From the NCBI GenBank assembly GCA_964427485.1, contig CAYRUP010000068.1, positions 1-10,101 on the forward strand: a stretch of DNA of 10,101 bases. The letters run 5' to 3'. A program made the position numbers and the translations under genes. This stretch comes from CAYRUP01 sp964427485 (GTDB taxonomy: Bacteria > Pseudomonadota > Gammaproteobacteria > DSM-16500). The notes under the pieces were generated by a model. It saw only the letters and a list, made by a program, of their open reading frames with translations. It was not told the origin of the DNA and searched no databases. Positions 1-7,860 of this stretch are shown in pieces (positions within the stretch are counted from its first letter, which is position 1; every line of letters starts with the position of its first letter).

Positions 1-12
1 CACCGGAAATTT

Positions 13-48
13 GGTGGATTACGATGCAAAAAACGCATCTAATCCACC
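13..48. repeat. Short extragenic palindrome downstream of purA
   Basis: Positions 13-21 (GGTGGATTA) pair perfectly with 40-48 (TAATCCACC). After a bulged C at 22 the stem continues with 23-27 pairing to 35-39, closing a 7-base loop at 28-34. The right side reads TAATCCACCCTAC, which resembles from memory an intergenic palindrome scattered through many proteobacterial genomes. It lies 26 bases beyond the purA stop and would be transcribed as a hairpin at the 3' end of that operon. No T-run follows the stem on either strand, so it is not a classical intrinsic terminator, although it could protect the mRNA 3' end. Confidence 0.75.
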
Positions 49-74
49 CTACTTTCGTCTCCAGCTATAGCGTT

Positions 75-1403
75 TCAAATAACCGTATTCATTTCACGTT
101 CGCATATTCCATTTTCCAATGGATGCTTCAATACGATTGTTTCATTGCGATCGGGGCCGGTGGAAATAATATCAATGGGGATGCCTGCTAATTTTTCTAT
201 GCGCAATAAATAATTTTGGGCATTCTTCGGAAGGTCTGTGAAGGTTTTTACTCCAACTGTCGATTCAGTCCAGCCGGGTAAATCTTCATAAACAGGTTCA
301 CAAGCGGCTAGTACATCGGTATCGATTGGCATATCCTGAATTTCTTGTCCGTGTAATCGATATTTAGTACAAATACGCAGAGTTTCAAGCCCATCCAATA
401 CATCTAATTTAGTCACGCATAATCCAGAAAAACTATTTAATTGAATTGAGCGACGCAAAATGACCATGTCCAACCAACCACAACGACGCGGACGTCCTGT
501 GACTGAACCAAATTCGTTACCGCGTTCGGCTATGCGTTTGCCAATGTCATCATGTAATTCTGTTGGAAAAGGCCCAGCGCCAACGCGCGTGGTGTAAGCT
601 TTCGTAATTCCTAAAATATAATCAAAATAACGGGGGCCAAAACCACTTCCTATACTCGCCGCACCCGCTACGGTATTGGAAGAAGTTACATAAGGATAAG
701 TACCATGATCCACATCAAGCAATGTACCTTGTGCGCCTTCAAAAATAATATTATGACCTTTAGCGCGATGTTCTCTCAGCAATGCAGATACATCCGCGCG
801 CATTGGTTTTAATTGAGGAACCAAGGCTAAAGCACCATCGCGTACTTGTTGAAAATCAATTGGATCGTGATGATGATAATTTTCTAAAATGAAATTGTGA
901 TATTCGAGCACTTCTTCGAGTTTCGCGCTGAAACGTTTTTCATCGAATAAATCACCAAAACGCAGCGCGCGACGTGCCGTTTTATCTTCGTAAGCAGGAC
1001 CAATTCCACGACCCGTTGTGCCAATCGCCGCTTTTCCTTTGGCTTTTTCGCGCGCCTGATCTAAGGCGACATGATAGGGCAAAATCAATGTGCAAGCTTC
1101 ACTTATGCGTAAACGATCCGTCACCGGCACGCCTTTACGTTCCAACTCGCTAATTTCTTGCAACAAAGCCGTTGGTGATAAAACGACACCATTACCAATT
1201 AAGCACTGCACTTCTCTGTGTAAAATTCCAGAGGGAATCAAGCGCAAAACGGTTTTTTCGCCATTAATAACCAGTGTATGGCCCGCATTATGGCCACCTT
1301 GAAAACGTGCTACGACGGCAGCATGATCCATCAATAAATCAACGATTTTTCCTTTGCCTTCGTCGCCCCATTGACTACCCAGAATAACAATACTTTTGCC
1401 CAT
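75..1403 (-). CDS. purA: Adenylosuccinate synthetase
   Basis: This cytosolic enzyme joins IMP and aspartate using GTP to form adenylosuccinate, the first committed step from IMP to AMP. The 442-residue protein shows the family signatures in order: the N-terminal GSQWGDEGKGK loop (residues 9-19) with the catalytic base Asp14, GHNAGHT with His42, TTGRGIGPAYEDK, EGAQGTLLDVDHGTYPYVTSSN in the middle, TGRPRRCGWLD, TKLDVLDGL, and STGPDRNETI near the C-terminus. It is about ten residues longer than the E. coli protein because of a C-terminal tail after the last motif (NGICEREMNTVI); the tail has no recognisable role. The start is fixed by AGAGGG at 1409-1414, five bases upstream, and by the conserved N-terminus. 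The gene is last in the leftward hflK-hflC-purA operon, 11 bases after hflC; its ribosome site touches the hflC stop codon, so translational coupling is likely. Confidence 0.98.
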   Translation of the reverse strand: MGKSIVILGSQWGDEGKGKIVDLLMDHAAVVARFQGGHNAGHTLVINGEKTVLRLIPSGILHREVQCLIGNGVVLSPTALLQEISELERKGVPVTDRLRISEACTLILPYHVALDQAREKAKGKAAIGTTGRGIGPAYEDKTARRALRFGDLFDEKRFSAKLEEVLEYHNFILENYHHHDPIDFQQVRDGALALVPQLKPMRADVSALLREHRAKGHNIIFEGAQGTLLDVDHGTYPYVTSSNTVAGAASIGSGFGPRYFDYILGITKAYTTRVGAGPFPTELHDDIGKRIAERGNEFGSVTGRPRRCGWLDMVILRRSIQLNSFSGLCVTKLDVLDGLETLRICTKYRLHGQEIQDMPIDTDVLAACEPVYEDLPGWTESTVGVKTFTDLPKNAQNYLLRIEKLAGIPIDIISTGPDRNETIVLKHPLENGICEREMNTVI

Positions 1404-1414
1404 ATAAGCCCTCT

Positions 1415-2338
1415 TTAATCTTTCTTTGTTAGGGTGGAATTATTGGTTTGTGGTCCATGAAAGTAATGAAAAAACTGCCCTTCAGGTTTTAACAACAAAA
1501 TATCGGATTTGTTTGCAAAGCTACCTTCATAGGCGAGCAAGCTGCGATAAAAAGAATAAAATCCGGGATTGGCATTATACGCTTCTCCGTAGAGTGTTGC
1601 TGCATCGGCATCGCCTTTCGCGCGAATCGCAGCACCCTGCATCAAGGCTTGTGCTTTAATCACCGTCACGCGCTGATCCGCCAATGCTTTGATTTCCTCG
1701 GACTTCTCAACACCTTCGGCACGTTTTGCTTCAGCAAATTGCTTGCGCTCGGTCGCCATACGTTTGAATACAGAATCCATCACGTCTTTGGGTAACGTAA
1801 TCTGTTGGATACGTACATCCACTACGTTTATACCCTGATCTTTTCCGACCTTATCCGCTTGCTCTCGAATGACTGACATCATGTTAGCTCGATCGGCGGA
1901 AATCGCTTGATCACTGGTGCGTTTGCCATATTCCGCCCGCACAATATCGTTCAAGTGCTGTTCGAGCAATGTTTCCGCCCAACTGACGCTGCCGCCGGTG
2001 CTAATATAAAATTTGGCTAAATTACTGATATGCCATTTAGCGAAATATTCAACCACGAGATAGGTTTGCTCTTTCGTCACCACAGTCAAAGGTTTTGACG
2101 TTGTCGTCGCTAACTCTTGCATGCGCATATCAAATATCCGTACCGTATCAATAAACGGAATTTTGAAATGGATACCTGGACGCATTATTTTAGCTTCATC
2201 TGACTTAGACTGGCTCACAATTTTTCCCAGCCGCAAAATCAAACCGCCTTCGCCTTCATTTACGGTAAAAACACTTAACATACCAAACAGCAAAAGCAAA
2301 ACGACAGCAACAACCGTCGTAATTTTAGTTGGAGTCAT
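1415..2338 (-). CDS. hflC: HflC, SPFH-domain FtsH protease modulator
   Basis: HflC pairs with HflK in a large membrane ring that encloses the FtsH AAA protease and modulates its degradation of membrane proteins. The 307-residue protein has one N-terminal membrane segment (about 7-25) followed by the typical entry to the SPFH/band-7 domain, VNEGEGGLILRLGK (26-39) and PGIHFKIPFIDTV (54-66). A charged, Ala/Glu-rich helical stretch covers about 190-245, and the HflC C-terminal block GFYSFYRSLLAYEGSF lies near 259-274. It is shorter than E. coli HflC (334 residues) because the loop around residue 145 is missing. An alternative in-frame ATG at 2353 would add MRRAI, but it overlaps the Shine-Dalgarno sequence itself, so 2338 is preferred. 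The start overlaps the end of hflK by 14 bases, which points to translational coupling within the operon. Confidence 0.96.
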   Translation of the reverse strand: MTPTKITTVVAVVLLLLFGMLSVFTVNEGEGGLILRLGKIVSQSKSDEAKIMRPGIHFKIPFIDTVRIFDMRMQELATTTSKPLTVVTKEQTYLVVEYFAKWHISNLAKFYISTGGSVSWAETLLEQHLNDIVRAEYGKRTSDQAISADRANMMSVIREQADKVGKDQGINVVDVRIQQITLPKDVMDSVFKRMATERKQFAEAKRAEGVEKSEEIKALADQRVTVIKAQALMQGAAIRAKGDADAATLYGEAYNANPGFYSFYRSLLAYEGSFANKSDILLLKPEGQFFHYFHGPQTNNSTLTKKD

Positions 2339-3500
2339 TATTGCTCTCCTCATTGTTTCCTGTTTTTTCAGATAAATTTTGTTTTAATAACTTATCCAAC
2401 GGTAAATAAACCAAATTATTACCCGCGTTGACATCAACCAGAATTTTTGTGGTTTTTTGTAAAATCATTTGCATCGTATCAAAATACATTCGAGTACGCG
2501 TCGTTTCAGGTGAATCTGTATATGCTTTGAATAAGGCTTGATAACGCGCGACATTGGCTTTTGCAGTTAAGACGATTTGCTGTTGATAGGCTGTCGCATC
2601 TGCCAAAGTACGTGCAGCATCACCTTGTGCGAGTGGAACCACTTTGCTGGCGTAGGCTTGCGCTTGTTGAATATAGGTTGCTCTATCTTGATCAGCACGA
2701 TTGACATCGCTGAATGCACCACGCACTTGATCTGGCGCTTGAACTTTACGTAAAGTAACTGCGATAAGTTCTAAACCGGCATTGTAATTTTTCAATACTT
2801 GTTTACTACGGTCATAAACACCTGAACTTAACAATTCGCGCCCTGTGGTTAGCACTTCATCCAGTTTCATCGTGCCGATCGTATCCGATAAAGCGCCTGA
2901 AGCGACCTGCTGAATGGTATCGTCTGGATTCACCATATTGAATAAATAGGCGCGAGGATCGCTAATACGATATTGAACGTTTAATTCAACATTGACGAGA
3001 TTTTTCGATTGATCAGAACCTATCGTCGGTTTTTTGGTGGTATCTAATTGAACTTGAGTAGGCAAGTCATTTTGCTCAGATGATTTGGTAAGGAAATCCC
3101 CTTGCAGAGAAAATGAATAAATTTTTTGGACGTCTACCAGGTATTTGGTGTCAATGAAACGCGCATACCAATGTAATCCCGGCTGCACCACACTGCTATA
3201 TTTCCCCAAACGCAAGATAACCGCTTCTTCAGCTGGATTTACGATAAAAAATCCTGCCAAAAACCAAAGTACAACAAAAACTCCGACTAACAACCCTATG
3301 CCAAAAGTGATTTCCTTGGAATGCGGCGATTGCCATTGGGAACCATTGCCATCGTTATTCTTTTTTCCTGTTATAAGCGCGCGTAACTTACGGATAAAAT
3401 TAGCGAGTAATTTATCTAAATCCGGAGGGCTGTTTTTATCGCGTTTACCGCCCCAAGGATCCTGGTTATTATCATTTTTACCGGGTTCATTCCACGGCAT
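2325..3500 (-). CDS. hflK: HflK, SPFH-domain FtsH protease modulator
   Basis: HflK is the partner of HflC in the inner-membrane complex that surrounds FtsH. The 391-residue protein begins with the family's polar, Gly/Pro-rich cytoplasmic N-terminus (MPWNEPG, DPWGGKRDK). One membrane segment follows (about 66-87), then the SPFH entry NPAEEAVILRLGKY (88-101) with QPGLHWY (106-112), the block VNVELNVQYRISDPRAYLF (169-187), and the helical AQAYASKVVPLAQGDAAR region (280-297). Near the end is RMYFDTMQMIL, then VYLPLDKLLK, which matches the usual HflK C-terminus. Compared from memory with E. coli HflK, it has about 25 extra residues between 133 and 168, rich in Gln, Thr, Lys and Asp. The start is supported by GGAG eight bases upstream and by the conserved MPWNEPG. 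It is the first gene of the leftward operon; hflX, its usual upstream neighbour, is absent. Confidence 0.97.
   Translation of the reverse strand: MPWNEPGKNDNNQDPWGGKRDKNSPPDLDKLLANFIRKLRALITGKKNNDGNGSQWQSPHSKEITFGIGLLVGVFVVLWFLAGFFIVNPAEEAVILRLGKYSSVVQPGLHWYARFIDTKYLVDVQKIYSFSLQGDFLTKSSEQNDLPTQVQLDTTKKPTIGSDQSKNLVNVELNVQYRISDPRAYLFNMVNPDDTIQQVASGALSDTIGTMKLDEVLTTGRELLSSGVYDRSKQVLKNYNAGLELIAVTLRKVQAPDQVRGAFSDVNRADQDRATYIQQAQAYASKVVPLAQGDAARTLADATAYQQQIVLTAKANVARYQALFKAYTDSPETTRTRMYFDTMQMILQKTTKILVDVNAGNNLVYLPLDKLLKQNLSEKTGNNEESNNDSN
2345..2350 (-). promoter_or_regulatory. Ribosome binding site that sets the hflC start
   Basis: On the minus strand AGGAGA occupies 2350-2345. Its AGGAG core lies seven bases before the ATG at 2338-2336, which is ideal spacing. 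The competing ATG at 2353-2351 directly abuts this motif and has no comparable site upstream. The site lies inside the last codons of hflK. Confidence 0.8.
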
Positions 3501-3540
3501 AGGATTTACTCCACATTGAAAACTAAGATGTCAGAAGGGA

Positions 3541-3569
3541 ATTTTAGTGGGCAATAGGTAGATACGCAA
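3541..3569 (-). promoter_or_regulatory. Candidate sigma70-type promoter of hflK-hflC-purA
   Basis: On the minus strand TTGCGT (3569-3564) is separated by exactly 17 bases from TAAAAT (3546-3541), a five-of-six match to the -10 consensus; the -35 matches only in TTG. Transcription would start near 3534, giving a 5' leader of about 34 bases before the hflK ATG, which includes GGAG. It lies between hflK and the long palindrome, the only space available for an operon promoter. This is prediction by eye only. Confidence 0.4.
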
Positions 3570-3590
3570 CTAAAGATGCTCATTTGGATC

Positions 3591-3761
3591 AGATATACTT
3601 AGCGCGGCCATAATTTGCGGTTTTTGGCATCCCAACTATAGGCCATCTTGCTTGCTAAAAAATGCTTACATATGAATAACTATGCGCGCATTTTTTAGCA
3701 AGCAATCTGACCTATAGATGAGCGCCAAAAACCGCAAATTATGGCCGCGCTAAGTATATTT
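3591..3761. repeat. 171-base near-perfect palindrome (MITE-like element)
   Basis: The outer arms 3593-3628 and 3724-3759 are perfectly complementary over 36 bases. A short unmatched segment follows, then seven matched bases (3636-3642 with 3711-3717), a few mismatches, and an inner perfect stem of 18 bases (3648-3665 with 3688-3705). The loop is 3666-3687. The element fills the space between the divergent hflK and M50 genes and ends about 22 bases before the M50 start. It encodes no protein. No target-site duplication is evident at the ends. A weak promoter-like pair (TTGCTT at 3648-3653, TATGAA at 3671-3676, 17-base spacer) lies inside and could drive the rightward gene, but this is speculative. 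It could be a non-autonomous mobile element or a large RNA or DNA hairpin. Confidence 0.85.
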
Positions 3762-3782
3762 TCTAAAAAATAGGTAAGAGCA

Positions 3783-4428
3783 ATGGAATTAACAATCATT
3801 CAAAAAATAGCAATATGGGCATTACCCGTGTTATTCGCCATCACGTTGCATGAAGTGGCACATGGGTGGGTGGCTTCGAAATTCGGTGATCAAACCGCAC
3901 GTTTGGCCGGACGCTTAACCATTAACCCTCTTAAACATATCGATTTAATGGGAACCATCATCGTTCCATTGTTGATGTTAACCTTGGGAGGATTCATTTT
4001 TGGCTGGGCAAAACCCGTGCCAGTAGATGCGCGTAATATGCATCACCCACGTTACAATATGGTCATAGTCGCCGCTGCAGGTCCTGTTTCCAATTTATTA
4101 ATGGCCGTTTTTTGGGCTTTTATCGCTAAATTAGGATTAAATTTAAACGCTTGGTTTGGTGTGCCACTGATTTATATGGGCCAAGCGGGTATGATGATTA
4201 ATATAGTCCTTTGCGTTTTGAATTGTTTACCAATCCCGCCATTGGATTGGCGGCCGGGTGCTTTCCAACTTGTTGCCCGGACGCATGGGCTGGAATATGT
4301 ACCGCCTTGAACCGTATGGATTTTTGATTTTAGTGTTATTAATGCTAAGCGGTGTTTTATCGTATGTGATTATGCCAGTGATTGTTTTGTTACTGAATGG
4401 ATTGAATGCGCTGTTTAACATGGGGTGA
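3783..4428 (+). pseudogene. M50 site-2-type membrane metalloprotease, broken by a one-base frameshift
   Basis: Intact relatives are small polytopic membrane proteases of the S2P (peptidase M50) family without a PDZ domain. Residues 1-155 read normally: a hydrophobic first helix carrying HEVAH (His23, Glu24, His27; zinc ligands and catalytic Glu), GRLTINPLKHID, GWAKPVPVD (74-82), AAAGPVSNLL, and the third-ligand motif LPIPPLD ending at Asp155. An extra T at 4248 then shifts the frame, so translation continues with 20 aberrant residues and stops at 4310. Skipping that base restores GGRVLSNLLPGR and 59 codons without a stop, ending in a hydrophobic segment and TGA at 4426-4428, for a total of 214 residues, normal for the family. 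The damage is therefore a single indel, recent or a sequencing error. The truncated product would lose the DGGR part of the active-site motif and the last membrane helix. Start: ATG after a weak AAGAG. Confidence 0.88.
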
Positions 4429-4437
4429 AACAAGGTG

Positions 4438-4456
4438 CAGCGGGTCTCGCTGTTTT
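4438..4456 (+). terminator. Weak intrinsic terminator after the M50 gene
   Basis: CAGCG at 4438-4442 pairs with CGCTG at 4448-4452 around a five-base loop, followed directly by TTTT (4453-4456). It lies nine bases after the restored stop of the M50 gene. The stem is short, so some readthrough into the kinase gene is possible. Confidence 0.45.
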
Positions 4457-4460
4457 AGTG

Positions 4461-4498
4461 GGGACTCTTGAAAAAATGGCTGGTTTGAGTCTCTTTTT
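4461..4498 (+). terminator. Second terminator-like hairpin before the kinase operon
   Basis: GGGACTC at 4461-4467 pairs with GAGTCTC at 4487-4493 (seven pairs, one G-T), with a 19-base loop, followed by TTTTT at 4494-4498. The long loop makes it weaker than a typical terminator. It lies 18 bases before the kinase start, so it could instead act as a leader structure near the ribosome site. I found no convincing promoter in 4429-4515. Confidence 0.35.
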
Positions 4499-4515
4499 CA
4501 TCGTAAGGGTATTTT

Positions 4516-7500
4516 ATGATAAAAAGAGTATGGGCTAGTTCCAATCCGAGTGAGTTATATCGCGGCAAAGAAGATCAGAAAATCACACTGCTCTGCAGTT
4601 TTATTTTATTGGGTATTGGGCTTGTGATTGGTTTGGCAAGTTTTATAACCTTAAGCAATGAACAATTAGCTGTTCGACGAAATACCTTTCAGCAGTTGTT
4701 AACAGCAAGCAGCATACAATTTGAAACAGAAATCACGCGTGCTGTTACTGAAAAAAAAGCGATTCAAGAAATTTTATCAAATACGAATAATAATTTAGAT
4801 GAAGTGACCCAATTATTTTTACTAGAAGGTTTTTCAGCAATAAATATTAAAAATCCAAACGGTAAAATGATTGCAGAAAAAGGCCGCTTCATTCTAAACC
4901 CCACGATAATGGTAAAATTAAATTTACCCGAACAAGCTTGGTTGGCATGGCGTGATGGCTGGTTTGTTATTTTTAAAAGTCCCATTAAATTATCACAAAC
5001 AGAAATCGGTGAAGTCACTGCAGAATGGCCGCTTGTTTCCATTGACAATTATTTCAAGCAGATAGAATCAATGGGTCAGACAATTTCAGTGAATGTCTGT
5101 AGTATGCCCGTTAATAACCATGCCGTATGTTTTCCATCGCGTTTTTATCAATCTGTTTTCACTGTGCAGGGTGCTGATCTACAAAGTGATTTTTTTAGAT
5201 TTGCTTTAGATGGAAAGAAGGGTGTGGTTATCACTCATGACTTTCTGCAGCATCCTGTGTTGGCAGCCTATGCACCGATTGGAACATTAGGCTTAACCAT
5301 GATCGTCAAAATCGATACCAAGGAACTCTATGCGCCGATCATTAAAAATTTACTGATTGTATTACCGGTAACATTAATCGCGATATTAATGGGATTGTTA
5401 TTGTTGCGATTAGTCGTAATGCCATTGATTCGTCGTGTATTTGATGCAGAAAAAAAATTATCGCAGAGTAATAAATTATTAAAAGCCAGTGATGAACGCT
5501 ATTCGTTGGCTGTGCGCGGCAGTAATGCTGGATTATGGGATTGGGAAGTCGGCACCGAACATATTTTTTATTCGCCGTATTTAAAAAATTTGTTGGGCTA
5601 CACTGACGATGAAATTCCCAATATGCTCAATGTGTTTGATGAACATTTACATCCTGAAGATTTAGAAAAAGCACGTGCTGCAATCCGAAATCATATTTTG
5701 CATCAAGTACCTTATAACATTGAATATCGATTAAGACGAAAATCAGGAGAATATCACTGGTTTCATGCAGTAGGTCAAGCCAAGTGGAATAAACACGGAT
5801 ACGCGACGCGCATGGCAGGTTCTGTGATCGACATTACCGAGCAGAAGATTAGCGAGCAACGTTTAGTAACCCAATATACCGTCACTCAGATTTTGTCGGA
5901 AGCCAGTAATTTGGAAGAAGCCGTTCCAGAACTGATTCAGTCAATTTGTTTAGGTTTGAATTGGGATTGCGGTGCAATTTGGATGGTAAATTCCGAAGAG
6001 AATGTATTGCGCTGCATTGGCATGTGGTGTGATAAAAAAACGGAAGCGTATGCTTTTTTAGAGGCTTCAGAAGCCATAAAATTTGCTCTAGGAAAAAGTG
6101 TGCTGGGACGTGTCTGGAGTAGTGCTAAACCTTATTGGAGCGAGGATGTTACCAAAGATGCTCATTTTGTACGTGCAGAAGCAGCAAAATCTGCGGGATT
6201 TCATTCCGCATTTTGTTTTCCCATTTTACTAAAAGATACTGTTTTTGGCGTGATGGAATTTTATAGTAAGCAAATCGAATCACCCGACGAAGAATTATTA
6301 CAAATGATGGCATCGATCGGTCCGCAAATAGGCCAATTTTTCCAAAGAAAACACGTTGAAAGTGAACGTAAAAAAGTAGAAACACTAAAAAATGAATTCG
6401 TGTCAATCGTGAGTCATGAATTGCGTACCCCTTTAACATCAATTCGTGGATCATTGGGTTTGCTGTTAGGTGGTGTCATCGGAGATTTTTCAGAAAAAGC
6501 CAAAAAATTATTGGATATTGCTAGCAATAATTGCGACCGATTGCTTAATTTAATTAATGATATTTTGGATGTCGAAAAAATTGAAGCAGGCAAGATGAGT
6601 TTTAAATTTGAAATGATCGACATCACTAAAGTTATTAAAGAATCTATCTTAATTAATCAAATGTATGGCGAAAAATTTGGCGTAAAAGTCATGCTGACGG
6701 AATCAGTCAGCGATGTATTAGTGAATGTGGATAAAGATCGTTTGTTGCAAGTGATGGCGAATTTAATTTCAAATGCCGTTAAATTTTCGCCGCAAGGTGA
6801 AGTTGTCAAAGTGACAATTCAATTGATAAACAATATCGTTCGTGTAGCCGTAGCGGATGCGGGCTCTGGCATTTCGTTGGAGTTTCAACCCCGTATTTTC
6901 CAAAAATTTTCTCAGGCAGATTCGACTACCACGCGGATAAAAGGCGGCACAGGGCTTGGTTTAAGTATTACGAAAGCGATTATTGAAAAATTTGATGGAA
7001 CGGTTGGGTTTGTCACTAAACCCGGTACTGGTACGACTTTTTATTTTGACTTGCCGCCTTACACCCTTGAGGAAAAAAAGCCCGAGAAGACATTATTCCA
7101 TGCGGAGTCAAACCAACGATCATTATTAATTTGTGAAGATGATGAGGATCAGGCGCTTTATTTGTCGAGCATGTTACAAACAGCCGGTTTTCGTGTTGAT
7201 ACTGCAGGAACGGTGAGTGCGGCTCGGGATTTGTTAGCAAAAAATACGTATCATGCTTTGCTGCTGGATTTGATTTTGCCTGATCAAGATGGAATTGCAT
7301 TTATTCGTGAGTTACGTACCGAAGATAAAACAAAAAATCTACCTATTATTGTGATATCCGTGATTGCACAAACCGGTAAATCACTATTAAATGGCGATGC
7401 TTTTTCCGTGGTGGATTGGTTAGACAAACCGATCGATTTTAGCAAGCTCTTGAAAGATGTTCAGTCATTAAGTCGATTAAAGTTGCAGATGACTCGCATT

Positions 7501-7836
7501 TTACATGTAGAAGATGAAGAAGATACGCGAACTATCGTAAAATCAATATTAAAAAATACCGCGGAAGTCATTTGCGCTTCTACTTTGCAAGAAGCAAAAG
7601 TGAAATTGATACGTGATCAATTTGATTTAGTTATATTAGATTTGATGCTTCCTGACGGTAATGGATTGGAACTCTTACCCTTGCTTGCAAAATTGCATAC
7701 ACCCGTTCTGGTTTTTTCTGCAGTTGAGCTTGACCGCGAACATGCTAAATTTGTGCATGATGCTTTGGTCAAGTCAGAAACTTCGTATGAGCGATTGTTG
7801 GAAACGATTGAACAAATAATTCAGCTTGTCAGTTAA
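4516..7836 (+). CDS. Membrane hybrid histidine kinase (sensor-PAS-GAF-HisKA-HATPase-REC-REC)
   Basis: A 1106-residue inner-membrane sensor kinase. Layout: membrane helix about 24-46; extracytoplasmic region about 47-278, Cache-like in style but not firmly identified, with two cysteines (195, 205) that could form a disulfide; second helix about 279-303; PAS/PAC about 325-446 (GLWDWEVG, HPEDLE, RRKSGEYHWFHAVG, GSVIDITEQK); GAF about 455-610; HisKA with SHELRTP and phospho-acceptor His634; HATPase with the N-box Asn753, DAGSG (781-785) and GGTGLGLS (810-817). Two receivers follow: REC1 with acidic Glu874-Asp876, acceptor Asp918 and Lys971; REC2 with Glu999-Glu1001, acceptor Asp1042 and Lys1086, where Ser replaces the usual following Pro. 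No HPt domain is present in the protein. Start: ATG with AAGGG upstream. It is first in the operon with a receiver and an HPt-containing diguanylate cyclase, its likely phosphorelay partners. The signal is unknown. Confidence 0.95.
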   Translation: MIKRVWASSNPSELYRGKEDQKITLLCSFILLGIGLVIGLASFITLSNEQLAVRRNTFQQLLTASSIQFETEITRAVTEKKAIQEILSNTNNNLDEVTQLFLLEGFSAINIKNPNGKMIAEKGRFILNPTIMVKLNLPEQAWLAWRDGWFVIFKSPIKLSQTEIGEVTAEWPLVSIDNYFKQIESMGQTISVNVCSMPVNNHAVCFPSRFYQSVFTVQGADLQSDFFRFALDGKKGVVITHDFLQHPVLAAYAPIGTLGLTMIVKIDTKELYAPIIKNLLIVLPVTLIAILMGLLLLRLVVMPLIRRVFDAEKKLSQSNKLLKASDERYSLAVRGSNAGLWDWEVGTEHIFYSPYLKNLLGYTDDEIPNMLNVFDEHLHPEDLEKARAAIRNHILHQVPYNIEYRLRRKSGEYHWFHAVGQAKWNKHGYATRMAGSVIDITEQKISEQRLVTQYTVTQILSEASNLEEAVPELIQSICLGLNWDCGAIWMVNSEENVLRCIGMWCDKKTEAYAFLEASEAIKFALGKSVLGRVWSSAKPYWSEDVTKDAHFVRAEAAKSAGFHSAFCFPILLKDTVFGVMEFYSKQIESPDEELLQMMASIGPQIGQFFQRKHVESERKKVETLKNEFVSIVSHELRTPLTSIRGSLGLLLGGVIGDFSEKAKKLLDIASNNCDRLLNLINDILDVEKIEAGKMSFKFEMIDITKVIKESILINQMYGEKFGVKVMLTESVSDVLVNVDKDRLLQVMANLISNAVKFSPQGEVVKVTIQLINNIVRVAVADAGSGISLEFQPRIFQKFSQADSTTTRIKGGTGLGLSITKAIIEKFDGTVGFVTKPGTGTTFYFDLPPYTLEEKKPEKTLFHAESNQRSLLICEDDEDQALYLSSMLQTAGFRVDTAGTVSAARDLLAKNTYHALLLDLILPDQDGIAFIRELRTEDKTKNLPIIVISVIAQTGKSLLNGDAFSVVDWLDKPIDFSKLLKDVQSLSRLKLQMTRILHVEDEEDTRTIVKSILKNTAEVICASTLQEAKVKLIRDQFDLVILDLMLPDGNGLELLPLLAKLHTPVLVFSAVELDREHAKFVHDALVKSETSYERLLETIEQIIQLVS

Positions 7837-7860
7837 TGTTTTGGAATTTGAGGATAAATC

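Noticed and set aside
13..48. Intrinsic terminator for purA
   Set aside because: The stem lacks a following U-run in the direction of purA transcription; it fits a dispersed palindrome better.
1090..1302. Open frame on the plus strand opposite purA
   Set aside because: It is antisense to a well conserved gene, has no family resemblance and no clear ribosome site.
2339..2353. Upstream ATG at 2353 as the hflC start
   Set aside because: The AGGAG at 2350-2346 immediately follows it and is ideally placed for the ATG at 2338.
3145..3519. Plus-strand open frame of 124 residues opposite the N-terminal half of hflK
   Set aside because: It lies wholly against conserved hflK coding sequence; its composition looks like a reverse-frame shadow.
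4240..4260. Programmed ribosomal frameshift in the M50 gene
   Set aside because: No recognised slippery sequence or downstream stimulatory structure, and the family is normally in a single frame; an indel or sequencing error is simpler.
4468..4496. TTGAAA at 4468-4473 as a -35 box for the kinase operon
   Set aside because: The sequence 17 bases downstream (CTCTTT) does not resemble a -10 box, and the region is better explained as a terminator-like hairpin.
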